A DNA stretch of 64,000 nucleotides, taken from Rhodococcus qingshengii (GTDB taxonomy: Bacteria; Actinomycetota; Actinomycetes; Mycobacteriales; Mycobacteriaceae). The notes beneath the pieces are model-generated. The model ran no database searches, had not been told where the DNA came from, and saw only the letters and a program-made list of their open reading frames with translations. Position 1 is the first letter of the stretch. Each line of letters opens with the position of its first letter. The translations under genes were made by a program, and so were the position numbers. The DNA is taken from assembly GCF_021025955.1 (NCBI RefSeq), contig NZ_JAJNCL010000010.1:146799-210798 (forward strand), in the 5' to 3' direction. Shown here in pieces: positions 56,184 to 64,000 of the stretch.

Positions 56184-57869
56184 TCAGCTCCCCTGTTCCG
56201 TCGCTTCGGTGAGTGGTTCGGCCGCTTGCTGGACGAAACCGCTCCTCCTGCCGCCCGAGTACTCGTTGATCGCGTCCAGGACCGCCTGGGCATGTTCCGA
56301 GGCGACCAGCACCTCGACACGCAACCGCTCGGTGAACACGACGTCGTTGCGTTGCCCGCGGAACTTGAGTGAGGCCGAGTCGCTGGCGGAGACATGCGCT
56401 TCCGATACGACTATCGACTCCGCTCCGGCAGCCAGCAGCGCCTCCCGCAGCTTCTCGGACTCGATGGTCTGCAACACCGCGGTGATGAGTTCGTGCTTCG
56501 GCACGCCGAGGTTCGGAACAAGTTTTGCCCCCTCGACCAGGACCCCCGAGTCGAACCCGCTGGTCTGCGGCGCACCACCTGCGTCGACGAACGCGGCGTT
56601 GTAGCGGTACGCGTCCATGCCTTGCTGACGACGGTCGATGTCCACCTGGTCTTTCGGAGCCAGCTTGAGACCGATGGTTTTCTCGATGCCCGTGGCGATC
56701 AGCCAGGTCACCACGAACGAGAAAGCGATGACGACGATCAACGCCAACGCCTGCTCGCCGAGTAGTCCTGCGCCGCCGCCGAAGAAGAGTCCGTCGCGGC
56801 CTATCGAATTGATCGCCTTTTCGCCGAACAAACCTAGAAGGAGTGAACCGAGGATGCCGCCGATGAAGTGGACCGCGATGACGTCGAGCGCGTCGTCGAA
56901 CTTGAAGATCGACTTGAGTGCGAGTGCGAAGTGGCAGACCAGTCCGGCAAGCGCGCCGATCGCCAAGGCGGAGAAGGTACTGACGAAGCCGGCACATGGG
57001 GTGATGGTCGCCAGACCCGCTACCGCGCCGGTGATTCCGCCGATCGCCGTGGCCTTGCCTTCGGTATACCTCTCGATGACGAGCCAGACGACCATGCCGC
57101 CCGCTGCCGCGATGTGCGTATTCATCAGTGCCTGCGCTGCAACGCCATTGGCAGCCAGACCGTCGCCTGCGTTGAATCCGAACCAGCCGAACCACAGGAT
57201 GCCCGCGCCGATCAACGCCAGAGGCACCGAGTGAGGGACGGCCTCGGCGTTGGGCCATCCCGGACGTTTACCGACCACCAGCAAGATTGCCAGGGCGGCG
57301 GCACCGGCGGATGCGTGCACAACAATTCCGCCGGCCCAGTCCTGGGCTCCGCGGAGCGCCAACCAGCCTTCGGGGTTGAAGAGCCAGTGCGCAATCGGGG
57401 GGTAGACGATGATCGACCACAGCACGAGCAGAACGGCCCAGCCCAAGGGCTTGAGCCGGTTTGCGGTCGCACCGGTGATCAGCGCGGGCGTGATGATCGC
57501 GAACATCATCTGATAGACCACGAACGCCAGAGTCGGTACCGCGACCGCACCTTCGATCAGGTGGAAGCCCGGGGCGGCGGCAGTATGTATGTCCTGCAAG
57601 CCGAACAATTTGAGGTCACCGAGGAAGCCGGAACCCCAGTCTCCACTGAACGCGAAGCTGTATCCGAACACGACCCAGGTAATCGAGACGAGTCCGAGTG
57701 GGACGAGGTTCTGCTGCAACATGACAAGCGCACTGCTACCTCGCACCAGACCGGAGTAGAAGAAGGCGAGTCCGGGAACCATGAACAGAACCAGGCCCGC
57801 GGAGATCAGCACCCACGCCGTGTCCCCGCTATCTATCACTGCTTCGGCTAACACTATTTCCATCGACAT
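56184..57869 (-). CDS. amt: ammonium transporter with fused C-terminal PII-like domain
   Basis: 561 residues against ~400-450 for ordinary Amt. Residues 1-~400 are the channel: PGLAFFYSGLVRGSSALVM, WLFNPEGWL, pore histidines H185 (GGIVVHASAG) and H334 (AVHFIGG), FGWFGFNAGDG. After the Amt tail and a ~45-residue linker, residues ~458-545 resemble GlnB/GlnK: HELITAVLQTIESEKLREAL, ESIVVSEAHV, FRGQRNDVVFTERLRVEVLV. The T-loop has RGQRND in place of RGAEY, so no modifiable Tyr. GGAGG is six bases before ATG 57869. It heads the urease/urea transporter operon. Confidence 0.9.
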   Translation of the reverse strand: MSMEIVLAEAVIDSGDTAWVLISAGLVLFMVPGLAFFYSGLVRGSSALVMLQQNLVPLGLVSITWVVFGYSFAFSGDWGSGFLGDLKLFGLQDIHTAAAPGFHLIEGAVAVPTLAFVVYQMMFAIITPALITGATANRLKPLGWAVLLVLWSIIVYPPIAHWLFNPEGWLALRGAQDWAGGIVVHASAGAAALAILLVVGKRPGWPNAEAVPHSVPLALIGAGILWFGWFGFNAGDGLAANGVAAQALMNTHIAAAGGMVVWLVIERYTEGKATAIGGITGAVAGLATITPCAGFVSTFSALAIGALAGLVCHFALALKSIFKFDDALDVIAVHFIGGILGSLLLGLFGEKAINSIGRDGLFFGGGAGLLGEQALALIVVIAFSFVVTWLIATGIEKTIGLKLAPKDQVDIDRRQQGMDAYRYNAAFVDAGGAPQTSGFDSGVLVEGAKLVPNLGVPKHELITAVLQTIESEKLREALLAAGAESIVVSEAHVSASDSASLKFRGQRNDVVFTERLRVEVLVASEHAQAVLDAINEYSGGRRSGFVQQAAEPLTEATEQGS

Positions 57870-58438
57870 CGACGACCTCCGAGCAATATTCGGATCTGAA
57901 CAAAGTCATTGGTTAGAGCAGCAATTCGCGATGTTCCGGTTCGCTGCGACAGTTACGCTACGCCCCATAGTTTCACCTTCTCAGCAAAATCGGGAGAACA
58001 TCCGGTTTTCACGTTTAGTAGAGCATTGTTCTGGGAAAAGATAGGACTTTGCCTAAACATTGCGGACGCTCCACAACCTACAATTGCGGGATTAAATCTC
58101 GCCGAAAGTGGTTTAAGTCTTGCGAAATTGGGAACATAGCCGCAGGTGAGCACCACTTTCGCAGCAGAAATGCTGTTGCCAGCTCGGGACTTAGCTCCCT
58201 AACCAAGAGAGCGGCGAGCGCCTTATTCGATTACCAACGTCGGTGACCCACCTATCCAATCGGGTAGGTAACTTCACCGAACATCTTCTCACCTGTTCAG
58301 ATGGTTAACCTTCACAGCACCGAGGGCAATCCTTCCGTTAATATGTTCTTCATCCGTACTGGATATTTCGACTGGAAAGTCGAAGATCACCTTTCGATAA
58401 CCTTTAACGGTGAAATTTCTTTCGCTGTAACTCTTTTG
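57870..58438 (-). other. long AT-richer leader/promoter region of the amt-urease operon
   Basis: About 570 bp with no supported gene. It contains small hairpins (CAGCAGAAATGCTG near 58160; GGGA...TCCC) and several GTTAAC/GTAAC-like elements that could bind a nitrogen regulator, but none is a full match I can defend. Presumably holds the operon promoter and a long untranslated leader. Confidence 0.45.
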
Positions 58439-59433
58439 TTATGCAGAACCTAGAGGGGAGGATTGATCCCACCAGGCGAGCATTCGGATGCCGGACAAAG
58501 TCAGCCACTTCGACGCCCCCCCGCCTCTGTGTCGACCTCGAACCACACCCGCCCCGGTTGGCGACCGGCCTGGAGCCACGTCCCATCCGAGGCTCGAGCG
58601 GCCCGGATCACCTCGATCGCGTCCGCCATTCGCGGATCCGGATCAATACCGTCAAACAACGACGCTTCACGGAAGTACTCAGCCGCGTTGAGCACGTTGT
58701 AACGCCACCGGAACGGGTACGCGAACCGGCCGACCCAGGGCCCCACCGGTTCGCCGGTCGAAAGTCTCCGGAACAGACCGCGCCGCAGCAAGAATTCCTC
58801 ACCGGATCGTCGAGCCGCGCGCGTCTCATCTGTTCCCCCGGTCGCGATCTCGTGCGCGAGAAGCCTTTTGAGTGAATTGAGCGTCGAATGGAACGACGAT
58901 CGCGTCGAACCTTTGATCCGCTCGCAGTTCCATCCACCATCCGGAAGTTGATGCTGCACAAACCAATCAGCCAGTTCATCAACGCACATGTCGAGCCACA
59001 CGCCGTTTGCCACCGTCCAGGCGTTGATGCAGCAATCGACCTCACCGTTCCAATATGGCCGGCCCTCGTACTCCCAGCGACAGTTCTCCGCGAGCAGTTC
59101 TGCGGTACGACGCTCCCGCAGAACACCGGCATCGAGACCCCACTCACGCAAGGAGTTGAGCGTCCAAGTAGTTGCCGTCCAGGGTTGCGAACCTTGTTCT
59201 GCTGCTTCGGGTCCCGCGAAGTCGAATTCTGCCGGGAAGAACGCCCCACCCGCCCATTGGCCGTCTCGATCCTGCAATGAAAGCAGGCGTGCACCAAATC
59301 CTTTGGTAGCGATCGACGCGCGCGTTGGCGCCCACACAGTGGGCGCTTCGTTCAGCAGGTCGCGCTCCACCTGCCACCGAATCGCTGGATCCGAATCGAG
59401 GAGCCACGCGAGCAAGTCGGTTCGGGGTGCCAT
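58439..59433 (-). pseudogene. squalene cyclase/prenyltransferase-like (alpha/alpha toroid) gene with a frameshift near its 3' end
   Basis: From ATG 59433 the frame runs 310 residues: DSDPAIRWQVERDLL, QDRDGQWAGGAFFPAEFDFA, WTATTWTLNSLREWGLD, QLPDGGWNCERIKGSTRSSF (QxxDGGW-type repeat), FRWRYNVLNAAEYF, ASDGTWLQAGRQPGRVWFEV. It then ends at a TGA (58501-58503). In another frame the sequence continues SKWLTLSGIRMLAWWD to TAA 58439-58441, the end expected for this family. The frames meet at a G7 run (C7 at 58516-58522); eight G would restore one reading frame. Catalytic role unknown. Confidence 0.8.
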
Positions 59434-59525
59434 CTGGCAATACTATCGAAAGGCGAAGCAGGCCATCCGGTTAACACATTTCTCGACGTCTGATGCAATG
59501 GTGAACTCCGGACCCGTTGCGGGGC

Positions 59526-60220
59526 CTACACCGGATACCCCAACGCCGCCCGGACCGCCACGATGTCGGCGGCAGCGACCTGCATAGGCTTATCCCCCAA
59601 CCGAATCAACATTCCAGTGGGCAGTTCCTCTACCACCGCAGACTGCGGCAGCGCGCTGCGATCGAACGTGACTCCGGAATGGAAGTACGTCTCCCATCCC
59701 ACCTGGATCTGGCCTCTACTCGCGGTTGCAGATCGAGGTAGTCGCCGATGCTCCACCGAACTCGATCCGGTTTCCAATGCTTGACGATCACTTTCATGAT
59801 CGCGTCTCCGATGTCAGGGTCGAGCAGCTGCCGGGTGCTGTCGGTGAGCTGCGTCTCCGTCGGCAACGACACCCGGACGCTGTTGGGGGCGCTGGTTTCT
59901 AAGCCGCCGACCCTGGCGATGATCCGCCGCGCGGTCCCGTCCTCGGGCGACAAACCGATGCTGTACCCCGGTCCCGGGGTGTCCGAATACCCCATCTCGT
60001 TCGAGCGGGAATGCTCGAAGATTCGCACCAACCCGTCCACGCTGAGATCTGCTGGCACCTTGTCGAACTCGGCAGTCGAGACCCACGGCAACGCCAACTC
60101 CGGACCGATCGCCGCCAGGTCGTCGAGGAAAGCCCGCATCGTCAGCGCCACCTCCTGACTCGATTGCACCCGCGTGCCCCAATAGCCGCCCACTGTTGGC
60201 CGCCGTCCGAAAAAGCTCAT
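59526..60220 (-). pseudogene. Imm52-like immunity gene, copy A, frameshifted
   Basis: From ATG 60220 (GAAAGGA upstream): GRRPTVGGYWGTRVQSSQEV, FLDDLAAIGPELALPWVS and DAIMKVIVKHWKPDRVRWS. The frame is lost near 59727-59740; another frame supplies QIQVGWETYFHSGV ... VAVRAALGYPV to the stop at 59526. Comparison with copy B shows these halves belong together, so one indel has split the gene. The GYWG start matches Imm52-type immunity proteins. Confidence 0.72.
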
Positions 60221-60291
60221 CGCCCCGTCCTTTCCAACCACTGCGTAATAGTCTCCGTCCGACTACGTGTCGCGACATGAGCAAGGGTCGG
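60217..60291 (-). other. remnant of a toxin C-terminal tail before immunity copy A
   Basis: A minus-strand frame ends TQWLERTGR-stop, overlapping copy A's ATG as ATGA. The orphan toxin module ends PEWLERTGR-stop at the start of copy B in the same way. The leader sequence GTCCTTTCCAACCACT (plus strand) is identical at 60227-60242 and 61009-61024. So copy A was once preceded by a toxin tip. Confidence 0.6.
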
Positions 60292-60306
60292 CGGTCAAGC
60301 GGCGTC

Positions 60307-61002
60307 TTAGACCGGGTAACCCAGTGCTTCCCGCACCGCCAGGATGTCGGCGATATCGACGTCTAACGGTTTTTCGCCCAACCGAATCAGCGTTCCGTTG
60401 GGGAGTTCCTCCAGTGCGGCGACGACGGGCAGTTTGCTGTGATCGAGATCGATCCCGGACCGAATGTGTGTCTCCCACCCGACTTCCACCTCTCCAGCCT
60501 TTTTCCCTTGGGCTTTCTGGTATCCCGGCATCCCCCAACGGGCTTTGTCTGGAGACCACTGTTCGATGATCGCTTTCATGATGGCGTCACCGACGCCTGC
60601 GGTTAGCAACCGCGATGCCTCCCCGATTGCTCGTTTCTCCGGAGGGAGGGTGACGTTGACGAGATTCGGAACCCTCGGAACATTCCGGCCAAGAGAGAAT
60701 TAGATTCTCAAGAACTGATATCTGTCCGGGTGCAACAAACTCACGATGTAGCCGAGGTCGAAGGCCGCAACGGATTGCCCTTCGACATCCTTCGCTGCCC
60801 GGAAGATTTTCTCTAGGCCTTCCACGCTTAGATCGGTCGACTCGGAGGCAGTCTCGGGCGAAAATACCCAAGCTTGCCCAAGTGCTGGATCAATGTTCCT
60901 CAGACTATGAAGAAACGAGAACACCTCCGCTGCAATGTCTTCTACCGGTTGCGTCCGAGGGTCCCAATATCCGATCACTGTCCCGCCACGATCCGAGTTC
61001 AT
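60307..61002 (-). pseudogene. Imm52-like immunity gene, copy B, with in-frame stop
   Basis: From ATG 61002: GGTVIGYWDPRTQPVEDIA, FLHSLRNIDPALGQAWVF, LSVEGLEKIF. An in-frame TAA at 60700-60702 follows DRYQFLRI, after which the same frame continues NVPRVPNLVNVTLPPEKRAI, GVGDAIMKAIIEQWSPDKAR, VGWETHIRSG and VREALGYPV to 60307. A single nonsense change has therefore split the gene. It is a paralogue of copy A. Confidence 0.75.
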
Positions 61003-61394
61003 CGGCCTGTCCTTTCCAACCACTCTGGGATCGTCATAGTCGTTATCGGCAGATCATTGTCATTGAACAGTTGTGGTCCGGGTTGCTGCGGAGCGCCGGG
61101 AGCGTCCGGATTCACCGGCACCTGCCCGACATCGGGCAGAGTCGGCACACTCGGTTCCTCGACGTGACCTGGCGAGGGAGCCTCCGGTTCTGGGTTCGAC
61201 CCCGGATCACCAATCTCACCAGGCGAGGGTGATTCCCACTCGCCACGATCGGGATCGCCGGGAAAAGTGGGTTGCGAGGGTTCCGGAATCGTGGGATCCG
61301 GGCGTGCAGGTTCATTCACAGACGGAACAGCGGGTTGATCATGCTCGGCAGGTGGAACGGTGCCGTCGATGACGGGTATGCCGCGCGGTGGCAC
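60999..61394 (-). CDS. orphan toxin C-terminal module (duplicate of the toxin's proline-rich segment with a different tail)
   Basis: 131 residues from a GTG; the frame stays open some 40 codons further upstream. Residues to ~105 nearly repeat the upstream toxin (PPRGIPVIDGTV, EPARPDPTIPEPSQPTFPGD, PTLPDVGQVPVNPDAPGA). The tail then diverges to QLFNDNDLPITTMTIPEWLE-RTGR and stops, overlapping immunity copy B by ATGA. No toxin domain remains, so it is a truncated orphan cassette. Such modules can recombine into the full toxin. Confidence 0.75.
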   Translation of the reverse strand: MPPRGIPVIDGTVPPAEHDQPAVPSVNEPARPDPTIPEPSQPTFPGDPDRGEWESPSPGEIGDPGSNPEPEAPSPGHVEEPSVPTLPDVGQVPVNPDAPGAPQQPGPQLFNDNDLPITTMTIPEWLERTGR

Positions 61395-61402
61395 TCCACC
61401 CG
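61073..61402 (+). repeat. ~330 bp imperfect direct repeat shared with the toxin gene (partner 62974-63318)
   Basis: The two segments run in the same orientation with scattered base changes; the toxin copy has one extra 15 bp in-frame stretch. It is the homology arm between the orphan module and the full-length toxin. Confidence 0.88.
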
Positions 61403-61520
61403 GAGCGTCGATCAGCTGGTGCGTAGCCGGATCAGGATCGCGGCGCGGTAATTGTTGGCAGGCTGGTCGGTCCGCACCATCCCTACCTGCAGGCAGCCCC
61501 GAGTGCGCCCATCGTAGGGC

Positions 61521-62300
61521 TCACAGCCGTCTGAAACCTTTGGGTAGACGAATCTCCGGTCGTTCGGTCGGCAGTCCTGCTGCTGCGCGGATGCTTCGGA
61601 TGTCCTCGACGGTTAACGCCGTGGACAGATCCTTCTGGATGACGATTGTGCCGTCCTGGTAGGGAAAAGCCTCCACGCTGGGCGGGAGCTGCGTTTCCTC
61701 GATCGGCAACTCAGGACCGAAGTAGGTGCAACTGCCCACGATCGCGTCACCCGGTATGTTGTGCTGAGGTGATGATTCGGTTCGGCGATAGAGCACGGTG
61801 ACACGAGAGTCCCAGATATCGGCTAGCCCCTGTACGAGCTTTAGCGCTAACGAAATTAGCGATTCTTCGGCAAAGGTGCACGTGAACGAGCCGGTGCGTG
61901 AGGTACCCCCGAAACCGATCATGACCTTGAGATCCCCGGCATCTGAGTACAGGGTTATCTGCCGCGGAAGTGAGAGTGGATACACACCGCCAGCGGCATC
62001 GGGAGATCGTCTGCAATCGATCAATGCGGCTTCGATCGATTTTTCCGTCGGAGGTACGAGGATCTGACGGATATTCGACGCCAAGGCCTGCTCGACTCCG
62101 GCACCGTCGGGGAGGGCATCGCCTACTGTTTGGTACAAGTCGACGTCGAAGACAGGATCAATCTCTCGAAGTACCCGCAGCGAGCGAGCTGCGAGCGCGG
62201 CCGTGACAGCTTCGCCCGCAGGTACGCCTGTGCGTGCAATGACGTTCACGGTCAAGCCTGCCATGGGATTGCGGCGCAGTGATGACGTAGCCAATTTCAC
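61521..62300 (-). CDS. Imm52-like immunity protein, copy C, cognate to the toxin
   Basis: About 259 residues. GTG 62300 overlaps the toxin stop as GTGA with GGAGGG just upstream; an ATG at 62264 is an alternative. RSLRVLREIDPVFDVDLYQ aligns with FLDDLAAIGPEL of copy A, and VGSCTYFGPELPIEET ... ALTVEDIRSIRAAAGLP aligns with VGWETYF...AADIVAVRAALGYP. It lacks the GYWG motif. The overlap with the toxin gene points to it as the matching antitoxin. Family name is inference. Confidence 0.7.
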   Translation of the reverse strand: MKLATSSLRRNPMAGLTVNVIARTGVPAGEAVTAALAARSLRVLREIDPVFDVDLYQTVGDALPDGAGVEQALASNIRQILVPPTEKSIEAALIDCRRSPDAAGGVYPLSLPRQITLYSDAGDLKVMIGFGGTSRTGSFTCTFAEESLISLALKLVQGLADIWDSRVTVLYRRTESSPQHNIPGDAIVGSCTYFGPELPIEETQLPPSVEAFPYQDGTIVIQKDLSTALTVEDIRSIRAAAGLPTERPEIRLPKGFRRL

Positions 62301-64000
62301 TCCCCTCCAAATATGATGATGTTGATGTTTTCCAACCCGCCTCGTGTGTCTGCGAACACTCCCTTCATTATCTGCGCAGTTTGCTCTTGTAGGAACACCC
62401 ATTGCAGTTGTGCGTCGCTGCCCGCCGCTGCCATCGCTCGAAGCTGTTCCTGAGCCTGCCCAAGCATGCCATCGACAATATTGTCGTACATGAAGTCTGG
62501 TACATGCGGTCTGAACAGCATGTCGTAATTACCTTTGACCTCTTGAAGCATATTGAGTTCTTGGATCCAGTTGTCGATACTGATGCGCCCGGTGTGCCTG
62601 AAAGGCGCCGGAAGGTAGTAAGTGAACGCTGGGTCAACTCCGGTAACCAACTGCTGAAAAGCTGCGTTGGGTGTCAGATTGCCGTTCTGGTCGAACATCG
62701 ACGCGATCTCTGATGGATAGGCGTTGTCCCAAATGCCGTGACCGCCCTCAGGAGCTCCAAGTATCGGAATACGACCTGCAGGAACTTCTGCGGGTTCACC
62801 GGTTTCGATTCCGCCAGGATCCGTCTGCGTGTTGGTAATGGGAATCGATACGCCTGGTTCGCCAGAATCGGGCTGTAGCGGCGGGGCGGCAACAGTCGGT
62901 CTGTCCGTCGGACTTGGAATAACACCTGGCTGCGCGATCGTGCTCGGATCGGTGACGAACGGGTCGAATTCCAGTGGTCCGGGTTGCTGCGGAGCGCCGG
63001 GAGCGTCCGGATTCACCGGCACCTGACCGACATCAGGCAGAGTCGGCACACTCGGTTCCTCGACGCAACCTGGCGAGGGAACATTCGGGGTAGAAATCCC
63101 TGGTGTCAGGTTCGGCCCTGGATCACCAATCTCCCCCGGCGTGGATGGTTCCCACTCGCCACGATCGGGATCGCCGGGAAAAGTGGGTTGCGAGGGTTCC
63201 GGAATCGCGGGATCCGGGCGTGCAGGTTCATTCACGGATGGAACAGAGGGTTGGTCATGCTCGGCAGGTGCAACGGTGCCGTCGATGACGGGTATGCCGC
63301 GCGGTGGCACTGCACCCGGCCGGGGAACACTCTGCGCCGGAACAGACGGTGCGCTGGTCGGGGGCCGGGTCGGTGTTGCCCGGTTCGAGACGATCAGGTC
63401 TTCGGCCCGGACTGCGCCAGCAATCAGACGCCCCCCACGCAATGGTGGGAGAACGAAGCTCATGATCTCGCCGGTGTAAGGCTGATCGAAAGCAACACCC
63501 GGGTCCAGATAATGCGGGTCGCCGATCAGAACGGGTTCGCCGGTGCTCCAGTCGTACAGGTACAGAGTGGAGGTGTAGTTGTCGAAAACCCGATGCGGGC
63601 GACCCTGCTCGTCGTAGGTGACCTGCAGGTCGTGCTCTTCTCCCTGCGCGTCGGTGTACGTCCAACTCCACACGTTCGGCACCTTCGAGGCTGTGCCAGA
63701 CCAGCTGGTTCCGTTTTCGTCCGTGAAGGAGGTGTTAGTGACGACAGGTTCGGTGGTGTAGTCCTGCCCGCCGATGTTCGAAGTGATCGGCTCCTGGGTT
63801 TGATCGGCGAGTATCGCGTCGCCGACAGGGTTTCCGGTTCCTGTTTCGGTGATCGGTGGTTCGGAAACCTCGGAGTTAGGGTCACCGGACATGAGCTGGC
63901 CGAGGTCTGAATCTGCCGGGTCCGCAGGTTCTGTGGTGTAGTCCCGCCCGCCGATGTTCGAAGTGATCGGCTCCTGGGTTTGATCGGCGAGTATCGCGTC
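62297..64000 (-). CDS. polymorphic toxin, C-terminal part (nuclease tip, Tox-REase-5-like)
   Basis: 568 codons in window; the frame is open through the right edge, so the N-terminus is missing (the ATG at 63892 is internal). A beta-rich segment (YTDAQGEEHDLQVTYDEQGR, YDWSTGEPVLIGDPHY) is followed by ~200 residues rich in Pro/Thr/Glu. The last ~150 residues form the tip: GHGIWDNAYPSEIASMF, then LQEVKGNYDMLF (E-x-K as in a PD-(D/E)xK nuclease) and GQAQEQLRAMAAAG...LQWVFLQEQTAQIM. The pattern fits Tox-REase-5. The secretion route cannot be seen; type VII is a guess. Confidence 0.75.
   Translation of the reverse strand, partial: DAILADQTQEPITSNIGGRDYTTEPADPADSDLGQLMSGDPNSEVSEPPITETGTGNPVGDAILADQTQEPITSNIGGQDYTTEPVVTNTSFTDENGTSWSGTASKVPNVWSWTYTDAQGEEHDLQVTYDEQGRPHRVFDNYTSTLYLYDWSTGEPVLIGDPHYLDPGVAFDQPYTGEIMSFVLPPLRGGRLIAGAVRAEDLIVSNRATPTRPPTSAPSVPAQSVPRPGAVPPRGIPVIDGTVAPAEHDQPSVPSVNEPARPDPAIPEPSQPTFPGDPDRGEWEPSTPGEIGDPGPNLTPGISTPNVPSPGCVEEPSVPTLPDVGQVPVNPDAPGAPQQPGPLEFDPFVTDPSTIAQPGVIPSPTDRPTVAAPPLQPDSGEPGVSIPITNTQTDPGGIETGEPAEVPAGRIPILGAPEGGHGIWDNAYPSEIASMFDQNGNLTPNAAFQQLVTGVDPAFTYYLPAPFRHTGRISIDNWIQELNMLQEVKGNYDMLFRPHVPDFMYDNIVDGMLGQAQEQLRAMAAAGSDAQLQWVFLQEQTAQIMKGVFADTRGGLENINIIIFGGE
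63745..64000 (+). repeat. 180 bp-period in-frame repeat inside the toxin gene
   Basis: 63745-63820 recurs at 63925-64000 with a few changes, and continues past the edge. In protein it repeats GDAILADQTQEPITSNIGG and DYTTEP every 60 residues. Confidence 0.88.

Noticed and set aside
55321..56604. 427-codon plus-strand open frame across ureA/ureB
   Set aside because: Shadow of three well-supported minus-strand genes.
57953..58156. 67-codon minus-strand open frame in the amt leader
   Set aside because: No ribosome site, no codon bias, no recognisable motif.
58140..58260. Riboswitch (c-di-AMP or M-box type) in the amt leader
   Set aside because: Small hairpins only; no conserved core of any known class could be matched by eye.

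Overview
The window looks like chromosome from a high-GC mycolic-acid actinobacterium, most likely Rhodococcus (erythropolis/qingshengii type). Reasons: the protein families and their order resemble mycobacterial/rhodococcal chromosomes (dnaX, the PF12897 aspartate aminotransferase and SRP RNA; tadA and its partner next to tyrA; a hisC-like aminotransferase); an antigen-85-type esterase, a polyprenol-dependent GT87 mannosyltransferase and an MMPL exporter are present; GTG/TTG starts are common. No search was run, so the species is inference.

Layout. 0-6 kb: 5' end of dnaX, an Amt transporter, HhH repair protein, GT87 mannosyltransferase, aspT, SRP RNA and tRNA-Ser(GGA). 6-13.5 kb: small regulators (orphan OmpR-type, AraC, tandem AsnC/Lrp, TetR) and an argE-like deacetylase/MFS operon. 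13.5-20 kb: gluQ, an EAL protein, two proline-rich membrane proteins and the queuosine genes yhhQ and tgt. 20-26.9 kb: a heterodimeric ABC exporter, then tetR-mmpL behind twin palindromic operators. 27-35 kb: GGDEF cyclase, Rrf2 regulator, sterol-desaturase-family protein, small membrane proteins, tRNA-Ser(CGA), tadA and tyrA. 35-38 kb: a type II restriction cassette (C5-methyltransferase, putative nuclease, Vsr). 38-48.5 kb: metabolic and envelope genes, tRNA-Arg(ACG), tRNA-Ser(GCT), and a cluster of four same-orientation DnaA-box-like 9-mers near 47.3 kb.

48.6-57.9 kb holds a minus-strand urea/ammonium operon: an Amt channel fused to a C-terminal PII-like domain, then ureA, ureB, ureC, ureE, ureF, ureG, ureD and a urea transporter. 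It would couple urea uptake, hydrolysis and ammonium handling. A ~570 bp AT-richer, gene-free leader lies upstream.

58.4-64 kb is a decaying accessory region: a frameshifted cyclase-like gene, then a polymorphic-toxin locus. A long proline/threonine-rich toxin (its N-terminus lies beyond the right edge) ends in a PD-(D/E)xK-type tip and overlaps an immunity gene. Downstream are an orphan duplicate of the toxin's proline-rich segment with a different short tail, and two further immunity paralogues, one broken by an in-frame stop and one by a frameshift. This is the most distinctive system in the window, together with the Amt-PII fusion. Several lesions lie in homopolymers, so base-calling error must be excluded before any is called biological.
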